DNA from: Halopenitus sp041821145
GTDB taxonomy: Archaea; Halobacteriota; Halobacteria; Halobacteriales; Haloferacaceae
Direction: 5' to 3'
NCBI RefSeq assembly: GCF_041821145.1
Contig: NZ_JBGUBC010000006.1
Span: 110,989-174,988 of the forward strand
DNA: 64,000 nucleotides
In this document: positions 44,749 to 52,491 of the stretch, one piece after another
Layout: every line of letters begins with the position of its first letter
Numbering within the stretch: position 1 is the stretch's first letter
The notes under the pieces: generated by a model
Database searches by the model: none
Told to the model about the DNA's origin: nothing
The model's input: only the letters and a program-made list of their open reading frames with translations
Program-made: the position numbers and the translations under genes

Positions 44749-45420
44749 TCATGTGTCGTGAATCGTTGGTGTGAGTGACTTCAATTGGTAATCCGATTTA
44801 CTGCAGTACCGCTCCGTCAACGCCCCGAGCTCCGCCGTTCGCAGGATGTCCGCGACGTTGTGGACGACGAGGTCATCGAGCTCGCCATTCTCGAATGCCG
44901 TGACTGCCGTCTCGCTATCCGAGAACGGATCCACCGCATTGAGGCCACCACCGACGAGCGTCCCGTACGCCGCTGACAGGCTTGCCTGCGATTCCCCGTT
45001 CACCACGAGATTAAACCGCCGCGTCACCACCGGTAGTAGATCGGCGTACGGCAGATCGCGGAACGGCCACTCCACATTCGTCGACGCCAAGCGCGTCCGC
45101 AAGAACGGCAAGTCGAACCCGTCCTTCCAGCGCTCGCCGTTATACGCCACCAACAACACGTCATCCCCATGCAAACGTTTCGCCACGAACTCACCGACCG
45201 CGCGTAGCAGCGCCGTCTCCGAGTCGTGCCGCGAGAGATTCACGTGCGTCTCGACGCGATCCTGCACGGTCGCCTGTAGTTCATCCGCCTCCGGCTGTCC
45301 CGGTGCCTGCACGAACACGCGGCAGCCAAGCGGCAGCGCGAACCCGACGACAGTCACCTCATCAGTGACCTCCAATCCCGTCGTCTCAATGTCCATCGGC
45401 ACGAACTCCAACTGCGCCAT
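44749..45420 (-). CDS. DEDD-family 3'-5' exonuclease (DnaQ/RNase H fold) of the HRAMP operon
   Basis: 223 residues. Exo I is PMDIETTGL (D10, E12); Exo II lies in AYNGERWKDGFDLPFLRTRL (D103); Exo III is VVHNVADILRTAEL, with H187 and D191. The acidic set and a final H-x3-D fit a DEDD exonuclease. It should degrade DNA or RNA from the 3' end with two metal ions. It starts six bases after the stop of the Cas5-like gene, so it is co-translated with the RAMP genes, and it is a candidate effector in a module that lacks Cas3 and Cas10. Confidence 0.82.
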   Translation of the reverse strand: MAQLEFVPMDIETTGLEVTDEVTVVGFALPLGCRVFVQAPGQPEADELQATVQDRVETHVNLSRHDSETALLRAVGEFVAKRLHGDDVLLVAYNGERWKDGFDLPFLRTRLASTNVEWPFRDLPYADLLPVVTRRFNLVVNGESQASLSAAYGTLVGGGLNAVDPFSDSETAVTAFENGELDDLVVHNVADILRTAELGALTERYCSKSDYQLKSLTPTIHDT

Positions 45421-45426
45421 CAGACT

Positions 45427-46425
45427 CTACGCCTCCTCGCAGGTATCATGCGCAATGGGCCTGCTCCCCTCGGACGTACCCGCACGTCCGGCCTCACGTT
45501 CCGGGACGCGGTCCTCACCGGTCGGCCGCAGGCGGAATTCCCCGAACCCGAATCGGGAATGCGTCCCGACGCGCAACACGCCATTCATCGCCGTCTGCAC
45601 CGGATTCGGACCGGCGAACCCTACGACCTGTCCGTGATCGATCGTCGTCAACTCGTAAATCTCGTCATTCTTGACGAGCCGCTCCTCGCGTCGACGCAGC
45701 CCACCCGGCCGAGGCGTCCACCACCACGGCACCGACTGGTCGTCCGCACCGGGATACGAACTCGATAAGACGTACGGCGAGACGAGTTCCAGCTGGAACG
45801 TCTCTGCGTCGGTGTCTTCCAGCCGTGAGTAATCCAGTGCTTCGAGGTCAACGGTCTGCGTGTCTTTGAGGCGTGTCTCTCCGAGCCCGTAGTTCCGCGC
45901 ACCGCCGAGACGAAGCCCGTCCAGTACCTCATCGGGAAGCGGCACCACGTCAGGCCGTGCATCAGTCGTCCCTGCCTCCCCAGCCGCGTGCAGGTAGTAC
46001 TGGAGGTACCACGTCACCGTGCGCTTGGTGTTCCGTGCCGACGGCGGCCGCCCGAACGAGCACGTCGACGCGAATGCGACCCGCCCGCCGTGCAGTGCCA
46101 GGTCGTGTATGTTGTGCGCGTCACGCGGCCGCGAGTCGGACAGCCAGCGTTGGGCCGGATCGCGGAACAGGAACAAGTCCTCGTACGCATCGACCGGTCG
46201 CAATCCGGTACCAAGGTATGGCACCCCGCCAGACTGGGAGTGTGCGTCCGGGTACGACCCGTACTCGCCTGGCAGAAACACGCCGTGACCCACCTGGAGT
46301 GACTGCCGCGTCTCCGCATCCACGCGTCGTGCCAGTGCCGAGTACAAGGCGTGGCTCGACACGTAGTACGGGTTTCCGAGGTAGTCAGTCTCCAGTTCGA
46401 ACAGCACCTGCTGGATCTGCGTCAT
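45427..46425 (-). CDS. Cas5-like RAMP protein (HRAMP)
   Basis: 332 residues from ATG 46425, which has GGAGG nine bases upstream; a longer ATG at 46491 inside the previous gene is less likely. It has two glycine-rich RAMP loops: LRLGGARNYGLGETRL (about 171-186) and NGVLRVGTHSRFGFGEFRLR (281-300), with IQQVLFELETDYLGNPYYVS as a typical first RAMP strand. Two G-loops and the length match Cas5/Csx10/Csm4-like subunits. In class 1 effectors such a subunit caps the crRNA 5' end. In HRAMP systems a derived Cas5 accompanies a derived Cas7 without an array. An RNA-binding role is expected. Confidence 0.8.
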   Translation of the reverse strand: MTQIQQVLFELETDYLGNPYYVSSHALYSALARRVDAETRQSLQVGHGVFLPGEYGSYPDAHSQSGGVPYLGTGLRPVDAYEDLFLFRDPAQRWLSDSRPRDAHNIHDLALHGGRVAFASTCSFGRPPSARNTKRTVTWYLQYYLHAAGEAGTTDARPDVVPLPDEVLDGLRLGGARNYGLGETRLKDTQTVDLEALDYSRLEDTDAETFQLELVSPYVLSSSYPGADDQSVPWWWTPRPGGLRRREERLVKNDEIYELTTIDHGQVVGFAGPNPVQTAMNGVLRVGTHSRFGFGEFRLRPTGEDRVPEREAGRAGTSEGSRPIAHDTCEEA

Positions 46426-46468
46426 CGCAATCCCCCTCCATTTCTCTTGGAGGAATTGACACGGACTC

Positions 46469-47509
46469 TCACAGGCCGTCACCTCCTGCATCGGTCACCG
46501 GGCCGTAATCCGCGAACGGCATCGCCCGAGCCCACGGCACGAATTCTTCGATGTACTGGAGCGCGACCGACCACGACCGAATCCGGCGCAGCTGCGCATC
46601 CAGCACACGCCACACCCGCGCCGCATCCGTATCGACCGGCTGTTCTGGGAGCCGCGACCACACGTCCGCGAACGATCGTGCCGGCCTCGGACCGAGACGC
46701 GCTGCCGGTCGCTCGCCCGGTTCTCCAGTAATACGGAGAGCAAACTCCGCCGTCGATAGGATCGTTCGGTGCGGGTGGACACTCGATTCGGCCTCAGCCT
46801 GTGCTGGGCTCTGGTCGGTCACCGTCACGCCTGTCGGCGGATCAACAACGAGATACAACTCGTCGAACGCGTACCCGACACGGTAATTATCCAGCAACGC
46901 CGCCGCCAGTAGCGTGTGGAATTTCAGACTGGTGTACGGGTAGTACACCGCCTCGTTGAACAGCGACACCACTGACGACGACAGCCACGCCTCGTGCATC
47001 GCCACCGGCTCCTCGATTTGCATCAACTCGACCATTGCCGGATGCACCGGCCCTTCGACGTGACCAACCGACACCTTCGTCTCGCCGGTCAGTAGCGAGA
47101 TGCGCAGCGGCGAGGCGTGATTCGCTACCGTCTGCTCGGGCTCACCATCTGGTCGGCTCAACAGTGCCGAATCCCGATCCGCACCGAACGGCACCGACTC
47201 GTTCACCCGCACGCCCGCGAACGTCTCCGCCGCATTCGTGTGTGACCGCCAGCGTGCCTTGTGCAGATCGTGTCTGTAAACTGCCAGCATCGGATCTACC
47301 GATAGTCCGTCAGTATCAGCGCACTCGCCCGACATCGCTATCTCTCCATGCGTCCCGGTCTCGCCTTCGTCGGGTAGGGCAGCCGTCGACGTCGTCGCGT
47401 CCACATCGGCCAGGCGCTCGATGAGCGGTCGAGCCTCCTCGGTCGGCGGCTGCAACGGCTCGTCCACCGGGGACTCTGCGTCATCGACCGATGACTCGTC
47501 GTCAGTCAC
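46469..47509 (-). CDS. Conserved uncharacterised HRAMP-type protein
   Basis: 346 residues from a GTG that overlaps the Cas7-like stop (GTGA). The first 60 residues are acidic and probably disordered. The middle part LHKARWRSHTNAAETF, LLTGETKVSVGHVEGPVH and AVYYPYTSLKFHTLLAAALL is folded, and the C-terminal half ends in an Arg/Trp-rich helical region (RVWRVLDAQLRRIRSWSVAL). I recognise no domain. It lies between the Cas7- and Cas5-like genes, the place expected for the uncharacterised conserved protein reported in HRAMP loci; it may be the large-subunit analogue. Confidence 0.65.
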   Translation of the reverse strand: MTDDESSVDDAESPVDEPLQPPTEEARPLIERLADVDATTSTAALPDEGETGTHGEIAMSGECADTDGLSVDPMLAVYRHDLHKARWRSHTNAAETFAGVRVNESVPFGADRDSALLSRPDGEPEQTVANHASPLRISLLTGETKVSVGHVEGPVHPAMVELMQIEEPVAMHEAWLSSSVVSLFNEAVYYPYTSLKFHTLLAAALLDNYRVGYAFDELYLVVDPPTGVTVTDQSPAQAEAESSVHPHRTILSTAEFALRITGEPGERPAARLGPRPARSFADVWSRLPEQPVDTDAARVWRVLDAQLRRIRSWSVALQYIEEFVPWARAMPFADYGPVTDAGGDGL

Positions 47510-48462
47510 GCCTCACCACCCCTCATCACGTCGAGCGGCTCACCGAGTCCCTCACCGTCCGTGAGACGCGCCTGCAGCGAGCGCACGAACTCATCACGGC
47601 ACTCCTGGGCCCACACTTCATCCTTCTCCTGCATCGCCGTCGTCGGCTGCTGCGCGCGATTGAACACCCGGCGAATCTCGGCCTTCGTGTACAGCGGGTT
47701 CAAGACCCAGGCATCCGCGATCCCGCCACCGAAATTCCGCGCGCCACCGAGCTGAAACGCGAATTCGTGACTGTGAGTGTTGAGAAACGCGACCGCTTCA
47801 AGCAGCAGGCCCACGAACTCCGGTTTCACCTCGCGGAGCGTGAGCAGCCATGTTCCCTCCAGATTCCCGACGACGTCGCGCTCGGCGTACCGGAGTGGGA
47901 GACCGCTATCCGCATCGTTCCGTGAGCGAACCTGCGTGCTCAGTTGGCGGTAGTGCGCCTCCGCCTCACCTTTCGTCACGTCCACCTGTCTGCGGATGGG
48001 CGAGAACCGAATCGGACGGCGCAACAGTTTGCCCGGCTGGTCGCCGAAGCCGCCGAACAGGTCGTAGAGCACGCAGCCCGCATCGTCGTCACCTGAGACA
48101 CACGACCCCTTCTCGTGGTAGCCCTGCTCCAGGTCCCGGTCGTACACCTCGTCACGCCGGTAGTCCGCGCTCGGTTCACCAGGGTGGCACGCCGACACGC
48201 CCGCGATCTGCAGCACGCGTTCGCAGCCGTGTCGCAGCCACCCCGAGAGTGTGAACGGCGAGATCTGCCCCTCAATCTGATTCTGCGGGTCATCCGCCTC
48301 GTAGCGATCACTGGAAGCGTGGTGACGATCCGTGACGACTCCGTCACCAGGGGCGAGCAGCCCGACCTCAAGGCCCACGTAGAAGTCGGGCAGCGTCATC
48401 TCCTCGACTGAGCGTGGCAGGTCGAGTTCGACGTCGATCGCCGACGTGTCGAACCCCGTCAT
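47506..48462 (-). CDS. Cas7-like RAMP protein (HRAMP)
   Basis: 318 residues from ATG 48462, which shares its A with the stop of the gene before it and has GGAGGAGG upstream. The N-terminal IEGQISPFTLSGWLRHGCER block matches the ipgSSlkGalR strand-helix of type III Cas7/Csm3. The GCVLYDLFGGF segment, followed by RPIRFS, matches the C-x-x-C-x-LFG region of the same family with one Cys changed. Near 238-250, QLGGARNFGGG is the glycine loop. Cas7 proteins form the helical backbone on guide RNA. No crRNA source is present here, so the guide or target is unknown. Confidence 0.8.
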   Translation of the reverse strand: MTGFDTSAIDVELDLPRSVEEMTLPDFYVGLEVGLLAPGDGVVTDRHHASSDRYEADDPQNQIEGQISPFTLSGWLRHGCERVLQIAGVSACHPGEPSADYRRDEVYDRDLEQGYHEKGSCVSGDDDAGCVLYDLFGGFGDQPGKLLRRPIRFSPIRRQVDVTKGEAEAHYRQLSTQVRSRNDADSGLPLRYAERDVVGNLEGTWLLTLREVKPEFVGLLLEAVAFLNTHSHEFAFQLGGARNFGGGIADAWVLNPLYTKAEIRRVFNRAQQPTTAMQEKDEVWAQECRDEFVRSLQARLTDGEGLGEPLDVMRGGEA

Positions 48463-49064
48463 CACGCATCCTCCTCCATCAAGTCGGCCGCGAGATCGTC
48501 GAGTGTGCGTTGTCCGGGATCGGATGCGGGCTCGGGCTCGGCGTCATCATCTGGCGTGCGCTCTGTTTGCGGATCCTGCGTGATCGCGGGGTTCGGTTCG
48601 GTCGGCGTTGGTTCGGGTAGCTTCGCGGGTGTCGGATCGCCCGTACGGGCGAGGCGCGACTCGCGGACGTGCGGTGGCAGCCAGCGGACGTCGAACACGT
48701 CCGTCGTTGATTCTGGGCTTATTGCTCGCACGCGCGGTGCGAGAAGGACCGGCCAGTACGATTGCGTGGCCTGGTCCGAGACGCAACCGACGCGACCATC
48801 CACAAGGAGTTCGCGCACGCCGAGGGTGAAGTCCTCGGTCGCTTGTGGCCGGTCATCGTCGCACTTCGACTGGCCGACCCGCCAGTGAGACGCGCCGGCC
48901 AGCCGGAAGGCACACACTGCAATGGGGCTGCCTTCCGGAATCCGCTCGCCGCACACTTGACAAGTTCCGGCCCCTGCCCCGAGCGCAATCGATTCCAGTT
49001 GATTTATATCTTCAATAAGTTCGTTAGCGGCACTTTCATACTGTGTGGCTTCTGAATTTTGCAA
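48462..49064 (-). CDS. Zinc-finger-containing first gene of the HRAMP operon
   Basis: 200 residues from a TTG at 49064. No ATG or GTG precedes the folded part, and AGGAGGT lies seven bases before the TTG, so TTG is the best start. Residues 33-70 hold CQVCGERIPEG, a later Cys (51), His60 and Cys68, a likely zinc site. Residues 75-140 are compact; the last 60 are Pro/Asp/Glu-rich and disordered. Position at the head of a Cas7-Cas5 operon and the Cys set recall the Csf1-type subunit of type IV systems, but the similarity is not enough to name it. Confidence 0.65.
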   Translation of the reverse strand: MQNSEATQYESAANELIEDINQLESIALGAGAGTCQVCGERIPEGSPIAVCAFRLAGASHWRVGQSKCDDDRPQATEDFTLGVRELLVDGRVGCVSDQATQSYWPVLLAPRVRAISPESTTDVFDVRWLPPHVRESRLARTGDPTPAKLPEPTPTEPNPAITQDPQTERTPDDDAEPEPASDPGQRTLDDLAADLMEEDA

Positions 49065-49067
49065 TGG
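49060..49067. promoter_or_regulatory. Operator half-site on the HRAMP start codon
   Basis: TGCAATGG (read CCATTGCA on the minus strand) contains the TTG start of the HRAMP operon. It equals one arm of the inverted repeats at 49191-49214. A regulator bound here could block initiation. Confidence 0.4.
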
Positions 49068-49156
49068 GCTTACCTCCTGGTTATCAGGAAGCCCAGCCTG
49101 CGTGCCCTAACACGCGGGCATTCTGTCATACAATGCCCATTGGGCTGAGCTCCTGT

Positions 49157-49180
49157 ACCAATGCATTAGTCTGCATTGGT
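49157..49180. promoter_or_regulatory. Operator-like perfect inverted repeat 1
   Basis: ACCAATGCA-N6-TGCATTGGT, perfect 9-bp arms. It lies between the divergent HRAMP operon and the winged-helix gene. Confidence 0.6.
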
Positions 49181-49190
49181 AAAAACCTTC

Positions 49191-49214
49191 TCCATTGCAT
49201 CCAACTGCAATGGA
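49191..49214. promoter_or_regulatory. Operator-like perfect inverted repeat 2
   Basis: TCCATTGCA-N6-TGCAATGGA, perfect 9-bp arms and the same 6-base spacer, 34 bases from the first repeat start to start. It ends seven bases before the TATA box of the winged-helix gene, so binding would shield the promoter. A third, imperfect copy (TCTTCTGCA-N6-TGCAATGGA, 49231-49254) covers that gene's start codon. Confidence 0.65.
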
Positions 49215-49221
49215 GGCGAGG

Positions 49222-49227
49222 TATAAA
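49222..49227 (+). promoter_or_regulatory. TATA box (TATAAA) of the winged-helix gene
   Basis: TATAAA lies 23-28 bases before ATG 49250, the expected distance for a leaderless mRNA that starts at the ATG itself. This decides the gene start against upstream in-frame codons. Confidence 0.65.
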
Positions 49228-49249
49228 GGGTCTTCTGCAGGTAGATGCA

Positions 49250-49504
49250 ATGGATGAGTTAATGCCGAAGGACCGCGATGAAGAAACCGGAAAATATACT
49301 GAAAGATATCCGGCTAAGGACTTTCTATCGGCTATCGACTCACTCAATGGAGCAGCCGGTACTCAAGAAATTGCTGATGATGTCGGGTGTGCCTATCGAA
49401 CAGCGTATGCTAAGCTCACTGAGCTAGAGGAAGGGGGAAAAATAACGTCTCGAAAAGTAGGAAACGCAAAATTGTGGCAATTGAAGTCGTCTGAAGAATC
49501 TTAA
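49250..49504 (+). CDS. Small winged-helix regulator, probable controller of the HRAMP operon
   Basis: 84 residues from ATG 49250. AKDFLSAIDSLNGAAGTQEI leads into ADDVGCAYRTAYAKLTELEE, the recognition-helix region, then the wing GGKITSRKVGNAKLWQL. The size and pattern match small haloarchaeal MarR/Rrf2-like DNA-binding proteins. It is divergent from the six-gene HRAMP operon, and the 185-base space between them carries two perfect and several partial copies of one inverted repeat, including on its own start codon. It is therefore likely an autorepressor and repressor of the defence operon. It has no domain for sensing a ligand. Confidence 0.75.
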   Translation: MDELMPKDRDEETGKYTERYPAKDFLSAIDSLNGAAGTQEIADDVGCAYRTAYAKLTELEEGGKITSRKVGNAKLWQLKSSEES

Positions 49505-49650
49505 CTCTCCTGTGACAAGCCAGTATACTGATTGGTCGAAGGTTCAATCCGATCTGGTTTGACCGGTCACCGACGAGGGATGGAATAATGACCTATCGCC
49601 GGCGGTTTGGTCTTTGGAAAGCATGGCTGTTAGGAGGTGATGCTGCTTAG

Positions 49651-50298
49651 ATGGAGCGCCGGAAATGTGGATGCACCTACCAGTCTCCCTGCGGAGCGAG
49701 CTGTGTCTGGGTATTTGACTGTCTTTGCAGTAAATGCACTCCAGAGACCTTGACATTCACCTGCCGGGAAGATGCCCAGAGTTTCGATTTCAAGATCCGG
49801 GATGACAGAAGGTATGAGGTAGCCGGATATTTACGATATTGTTGACGAGGTCTCCTGCTCAGAATGCGGGTCCGACGACATCCTCAAAAAGCGAGACATA
49901 TGCCAGAAAAAGAAATGCAGTAAGCCGGTACCGGATGGCCGAGTGAAGTGGTCCACGAAGAAACCAGTCTCTGGAACTACGACGCCACCATCAAGGACGT
50001 CTACACTGACGAGTGGCTGAATGTCGTCGAGAAGAACCTGGACGAGAAGCTGGACTGGACCGAAGGCGACGAAGTCTACGTACTTGTCGGGAAGAAGTAC
50101 CTGGATGTATAGGACCACCACGACAGATCCCTGAAAGGCCTGCTCAATGAAAGCCAGCCGGACGTGAAGTACCCGTTCAGCCAGACTTCGGATATCGGGA
50201 AACAGCAACAGTACCTGGACGAAGTAGTCGAAGAAGACGAACCCTTGATGCCCTACGAACTGTGGGACGAAGGACAGGCCTCACTCAGCAGCTTCTGA
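49651..50298 (+). pseudogene. Decayed gene with zinc ribbon and DUF6884-like segment
   Basis: Three protein-like pieces follow one another in different frames. The first (from 49651) is Cys-rich; the second (from about 49823) reads DIYDIVDEVSCSECGSDD with two more Cys downstream; the third (from about 49950) reads WNYDATIKDVYTDEWLNVVE, EVYVLVGKKYLDV, a TAG stop at 50110, then LKGLLNE, VKYPFSQ and DIGKQQQYLDE to 50298. The VYxLxGKKY plus YPF plus GKQQxxL pattern recalls DUF6884 proteins often found in defence islands. Two frameshifts and one nonsense codon make it a pseudogene unless the sequence has errors. Confidence 0.45.
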
Positions 50299-50307
50299 AC
50301 TACCGAC

Positions 50308-51153
50308 CTAACTCAAGAACTCGTCTAAATCCTCATCCGTCGAGAGGTCCTGGATTACTTCCTGACACTTTCTCTGGAAGGCCTGGCTCGTCCGGACATA
50401 GTATGACCGGCTCCCTTCGATTTGTCTCATGTCTTCATCGATGTTCTTCTCCTCAAACAGCTCCAAGATATCTTCTACTTTGCTGGTCAGGTCGCTTCTT
50501 TCAGAGAGGCTGATCGTGTCCCAGTACTCGTGTATATCCTCAGCTATCTCTCGGGCCTCAAACTCGCCATCAATTCCTTCGCCCTGGGACGCGGTGTGCA
50601 TCAGGTGCTGAGCGACCTTTTCAGCGATTACGGCACGGGAGTCGTTTGCAGAGAACGGGTAGTACTGTGTCGGGTACCGACCTGGGATATCTCCGCTCTC
50701 TAATTCTCTATTGAGGTCGTCGTCTTCGAACTCGTTTCGCTTGAAGTATCCGCCGTTCGTCAGGATCAGACCTGCATCAGTGATGTCTAAGTAGTCAAAA
50801 CTCTCCTCGGTTTTCTCCGTGCCAACGTACAGGCTCTCATTCGAGAGTTGATTGACGTCGTGTATATGGTTCACTTCGCTACGCAGGTTTTCTGGCGTTA
50901 TTGCAGCGTACTTGTCCAGTCTTTCTTGGCTGAGGTGTCCTCGTTTACACTCTGTAACGAGGGTGTGGAGAGCGCTGTTAGAGCTGAGGAGAAGATCTGG
51001 GTTTACGTCGTTCTCCTCTGAATTCAGGAAGTCCGGTTCAATCCTATCGAGCCTGTATCCGGCGTTGTGGAGCGGTGAAGGCCACTCTGGGACATCCTTA
51101 GCAAACGCGATACAGGCGTTCATCAGTTTGGTGTGGTCAGATAATTGCGCCAC
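50308..51153 (-). CDS. PD-(D/E)XK nuclease-like protein
   Basis: 281 residues from the GTG at 51153, which overlaps the stop of the upstream gene by 17 bases. The N-terminal third has RIEPDFLNSEENDVNPDLLL, a short turn and ALHTLVTECKRG: D53, E68 and K70 make the D-x(n)-E-x-K active site of the restriction-endonuclease fold. The rest is helical and acidic (REIAEDIHEYWDTISLSERS). It could be the nuclease of the neighbouring BREX-like set or of an independent pair. Together with the 51137-52255 gene it forms a two-gene operon divergent from the ATPase gene. Confidence 0.65.
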   Translation of the reverse strand: MAQLSDHTKLMNACIAFAKDVPEWPSPLHNAGYRLDRIEPDFLNSEENDVNPDLLLSSNSALHTLVTECKRGHLSQERLDKYAAITPENLRSEVNHIHDVNQLSNESLYVGTEKTEESFDYLDITDAGLILTNGGYFKRNEFEDDDLNRELESGDIPGRYPTQYYPFSANDSRAVIAEKVAQHLMHTASQGEGIDGEFEAREIAEDIHEYWDTISLSERSDLTSKVEDILELFEEKNIDEDMRQIEGSRSYYVRTSQAFQRKCQEVIQDLSTDEDLDEFLS

Positions 51154-52255
51154 CGTTCTCCTCCTCCAGATTAGCTTCTGAATCGAAGTAATGCTGGACG
51201 TTGGTGTAAAGCCTGAGCACGACGTTTCCACAGCTATCCTCTGGGAGGTAGATGCGAACCCAGTCAGGGCATACCTCCAGGTTCAGTTTATCTCCGGTGT
51301 GAAGATCGACTGATGATATCCTGTAGTAATCTTCTTCCAGCTGGTTCCGTACACCCCATAGCCGGAAAGGCTTCTTCGACGAGAACAGTTCGTCCATGAA
51401 ATCTTCCAGTTCCTCGATTTCCCTGTCAAAGGCGATGAGAAGTGGTGTTCCTTCGACGTGGCCTCCACGTTCGCTAGTACTGTATTTGATGCTGTACTCG
51501 TCCTCGATTTTGTGGAGAAGTTCGCTATAGGTGTTCTTCAGGTCGTATACCTGTTTGAAGTGTCCATCAACAGAATCTCCTCGTGCAGTGAATTTGGAGT
51601 AGTAAGTGATGTCGTCAATGACTGCTTCATCACCGACTTCTCTCTTTATACCGACCGTAGACAAGGGAGTGGAGCGGCGGAGGTCTTCATTTTCTTTCAG
51701 AGTCTGAAGTACCGTTCCCGCGTTGTCACCCCAGAGCTGCATCGAGAGCCCGCCGACGTCCGGTGTTTCACCTTTTTCTCCCTTGCTAAACTCGTCTTCG
51801 AACTTGAGGGAGAAGCGACGGAAGATGTTCTCCGGCCTGCTTCCAATCTGTTCAAGGAACTCGTTTGGAAGCCAGGGACGATCCATCTGGGTGAACCTTG
51901 GGAAAATCAGGTCTTCAACCACATCGTCGGTAGCCTCGCGGCCTCCAACAGTGTGGACCACCCAGAATCGGTCGTCAAGTTCGTCGAGGTAGAGGTCGGT
52001 TGGTCCGTCAGAAGAGTAGCCTCGCGCTCGGAGATGGAGAAATCCTTCGTCGTCGGTGGGTAGGATTTTGATGTTGAGATCCTCCTTCTCGATGAAGTCG
52101 TCTGAGAGGGTATCACGATCTGACTCGATGAGATATGACTTGAGATAGGTCTGGCCCTCTTCGAGTCTCTGTTCCTCCTTGACATCCTCGTAGGAGTCGG
52201 AGGTCCAGACTTGGAGGCTTTCTTTTAGATCTCGCCGTGAGTTGACGGCCTTCAA
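51137..52255 (-). CDS. Unknown protein, partner of the nuclease-like gene
   Basis: 372 residues from a TTG at 52255, with AGGTGG upstream; no ATG or GTG precedes it in frame. The protein is acidic and mixed alpha/beta, with segments such as FWVVHTVGGREATDDVVEDL and CPDWVRIYLPEDSCGNVVLR. I recognise no domain or catalytic motif. Overlap with the PD-(D/E)XK-like gene (17 bases) shows coupled translation. Its start lies about 240 bases from the DUF499 gene on the other strand, so both operons share one control region. Confidence 0.6.
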   Translation of the reverse strand: MKAVNSRRDLKESLQVWTSDSYEDVKEEQRLEEGQTYLKSYLIESDRDTLSDDFIEKEDLNIKILPTDDEGFLHLRARGYSSDGPTDLYLDELDDRFWVVHTVGGREATDDVVEDLIFPRFTQMDRPWLPNEFLEQIGSRPENIFRRFSLKFEDEFSKGEKGETPDVGGLSMQLWGDNAGTVLQTLKENEDLRRSTPLSTVGIKREVGDEAVIDDITYYSKFTARGDSVDGHFKQVYDLKNTYSELLHKIEDEYSIKYSTSERGGHVEGTPLLIAFDREIEELEDFMDELFSSKKPFRLWGVRNQLEEDYYRISSVDLHTGDKLNLEVCPDWVRIYLPEDSCGNVVLRLYTNVQHYFDSEANLEEENGGAII

Positions 52256-52378
52256 CGCTTTCCACCTTGAGTTGCGTCACTGATTCCACAGCCCTCTGTC
52301 TTATACTTTGATAGGAGAGGCGTGGGTGCTGTTGCTTGCTGTACCCGCTCAACATTGAGTGCTAATACCTAACACACC

Positions 52379-52385
52379 TTATAGG
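52379..52385 (+). promoter_or_regulatory. Candidate TATA element (TTATAGG) of the BREX-like operon
   Basis: TTATAGG would place transcription start near 52405, leaving a leader of about 85 bases before ATG 52492 or allowing a GTG start close to 52405. The choice is open. Facing it, a TATAAG on the minus strand (about 52303) could serve the divergent gene. Confidence 0.35.
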
Positions 52386-52491
52386 CTCGCCTACCGCAGT
52401 GAATGTGGAACTAAAAGTGAGCACAGTGATAGGATCTACATATCCATTCTTTGGACAACCATCAAGTAGGCCTCGGTTAGAACATAAGAGC

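Noticed and set aside
44846..45637. 263-residue frame on the plus strand in the HRAMP operon
   Set aside because: Ser/Arg/Thr-rich composition and position antisense to the exonuclease with complete DEDD motifs mark it as a shadow.
43944..49504. CRISPR array expected next to Cas5/Cas7-like genes
   Set aside because: No series of direct repeats with regular spacers exists in or near the operon. The only repeats are inverted pairs between the two divergent genes.
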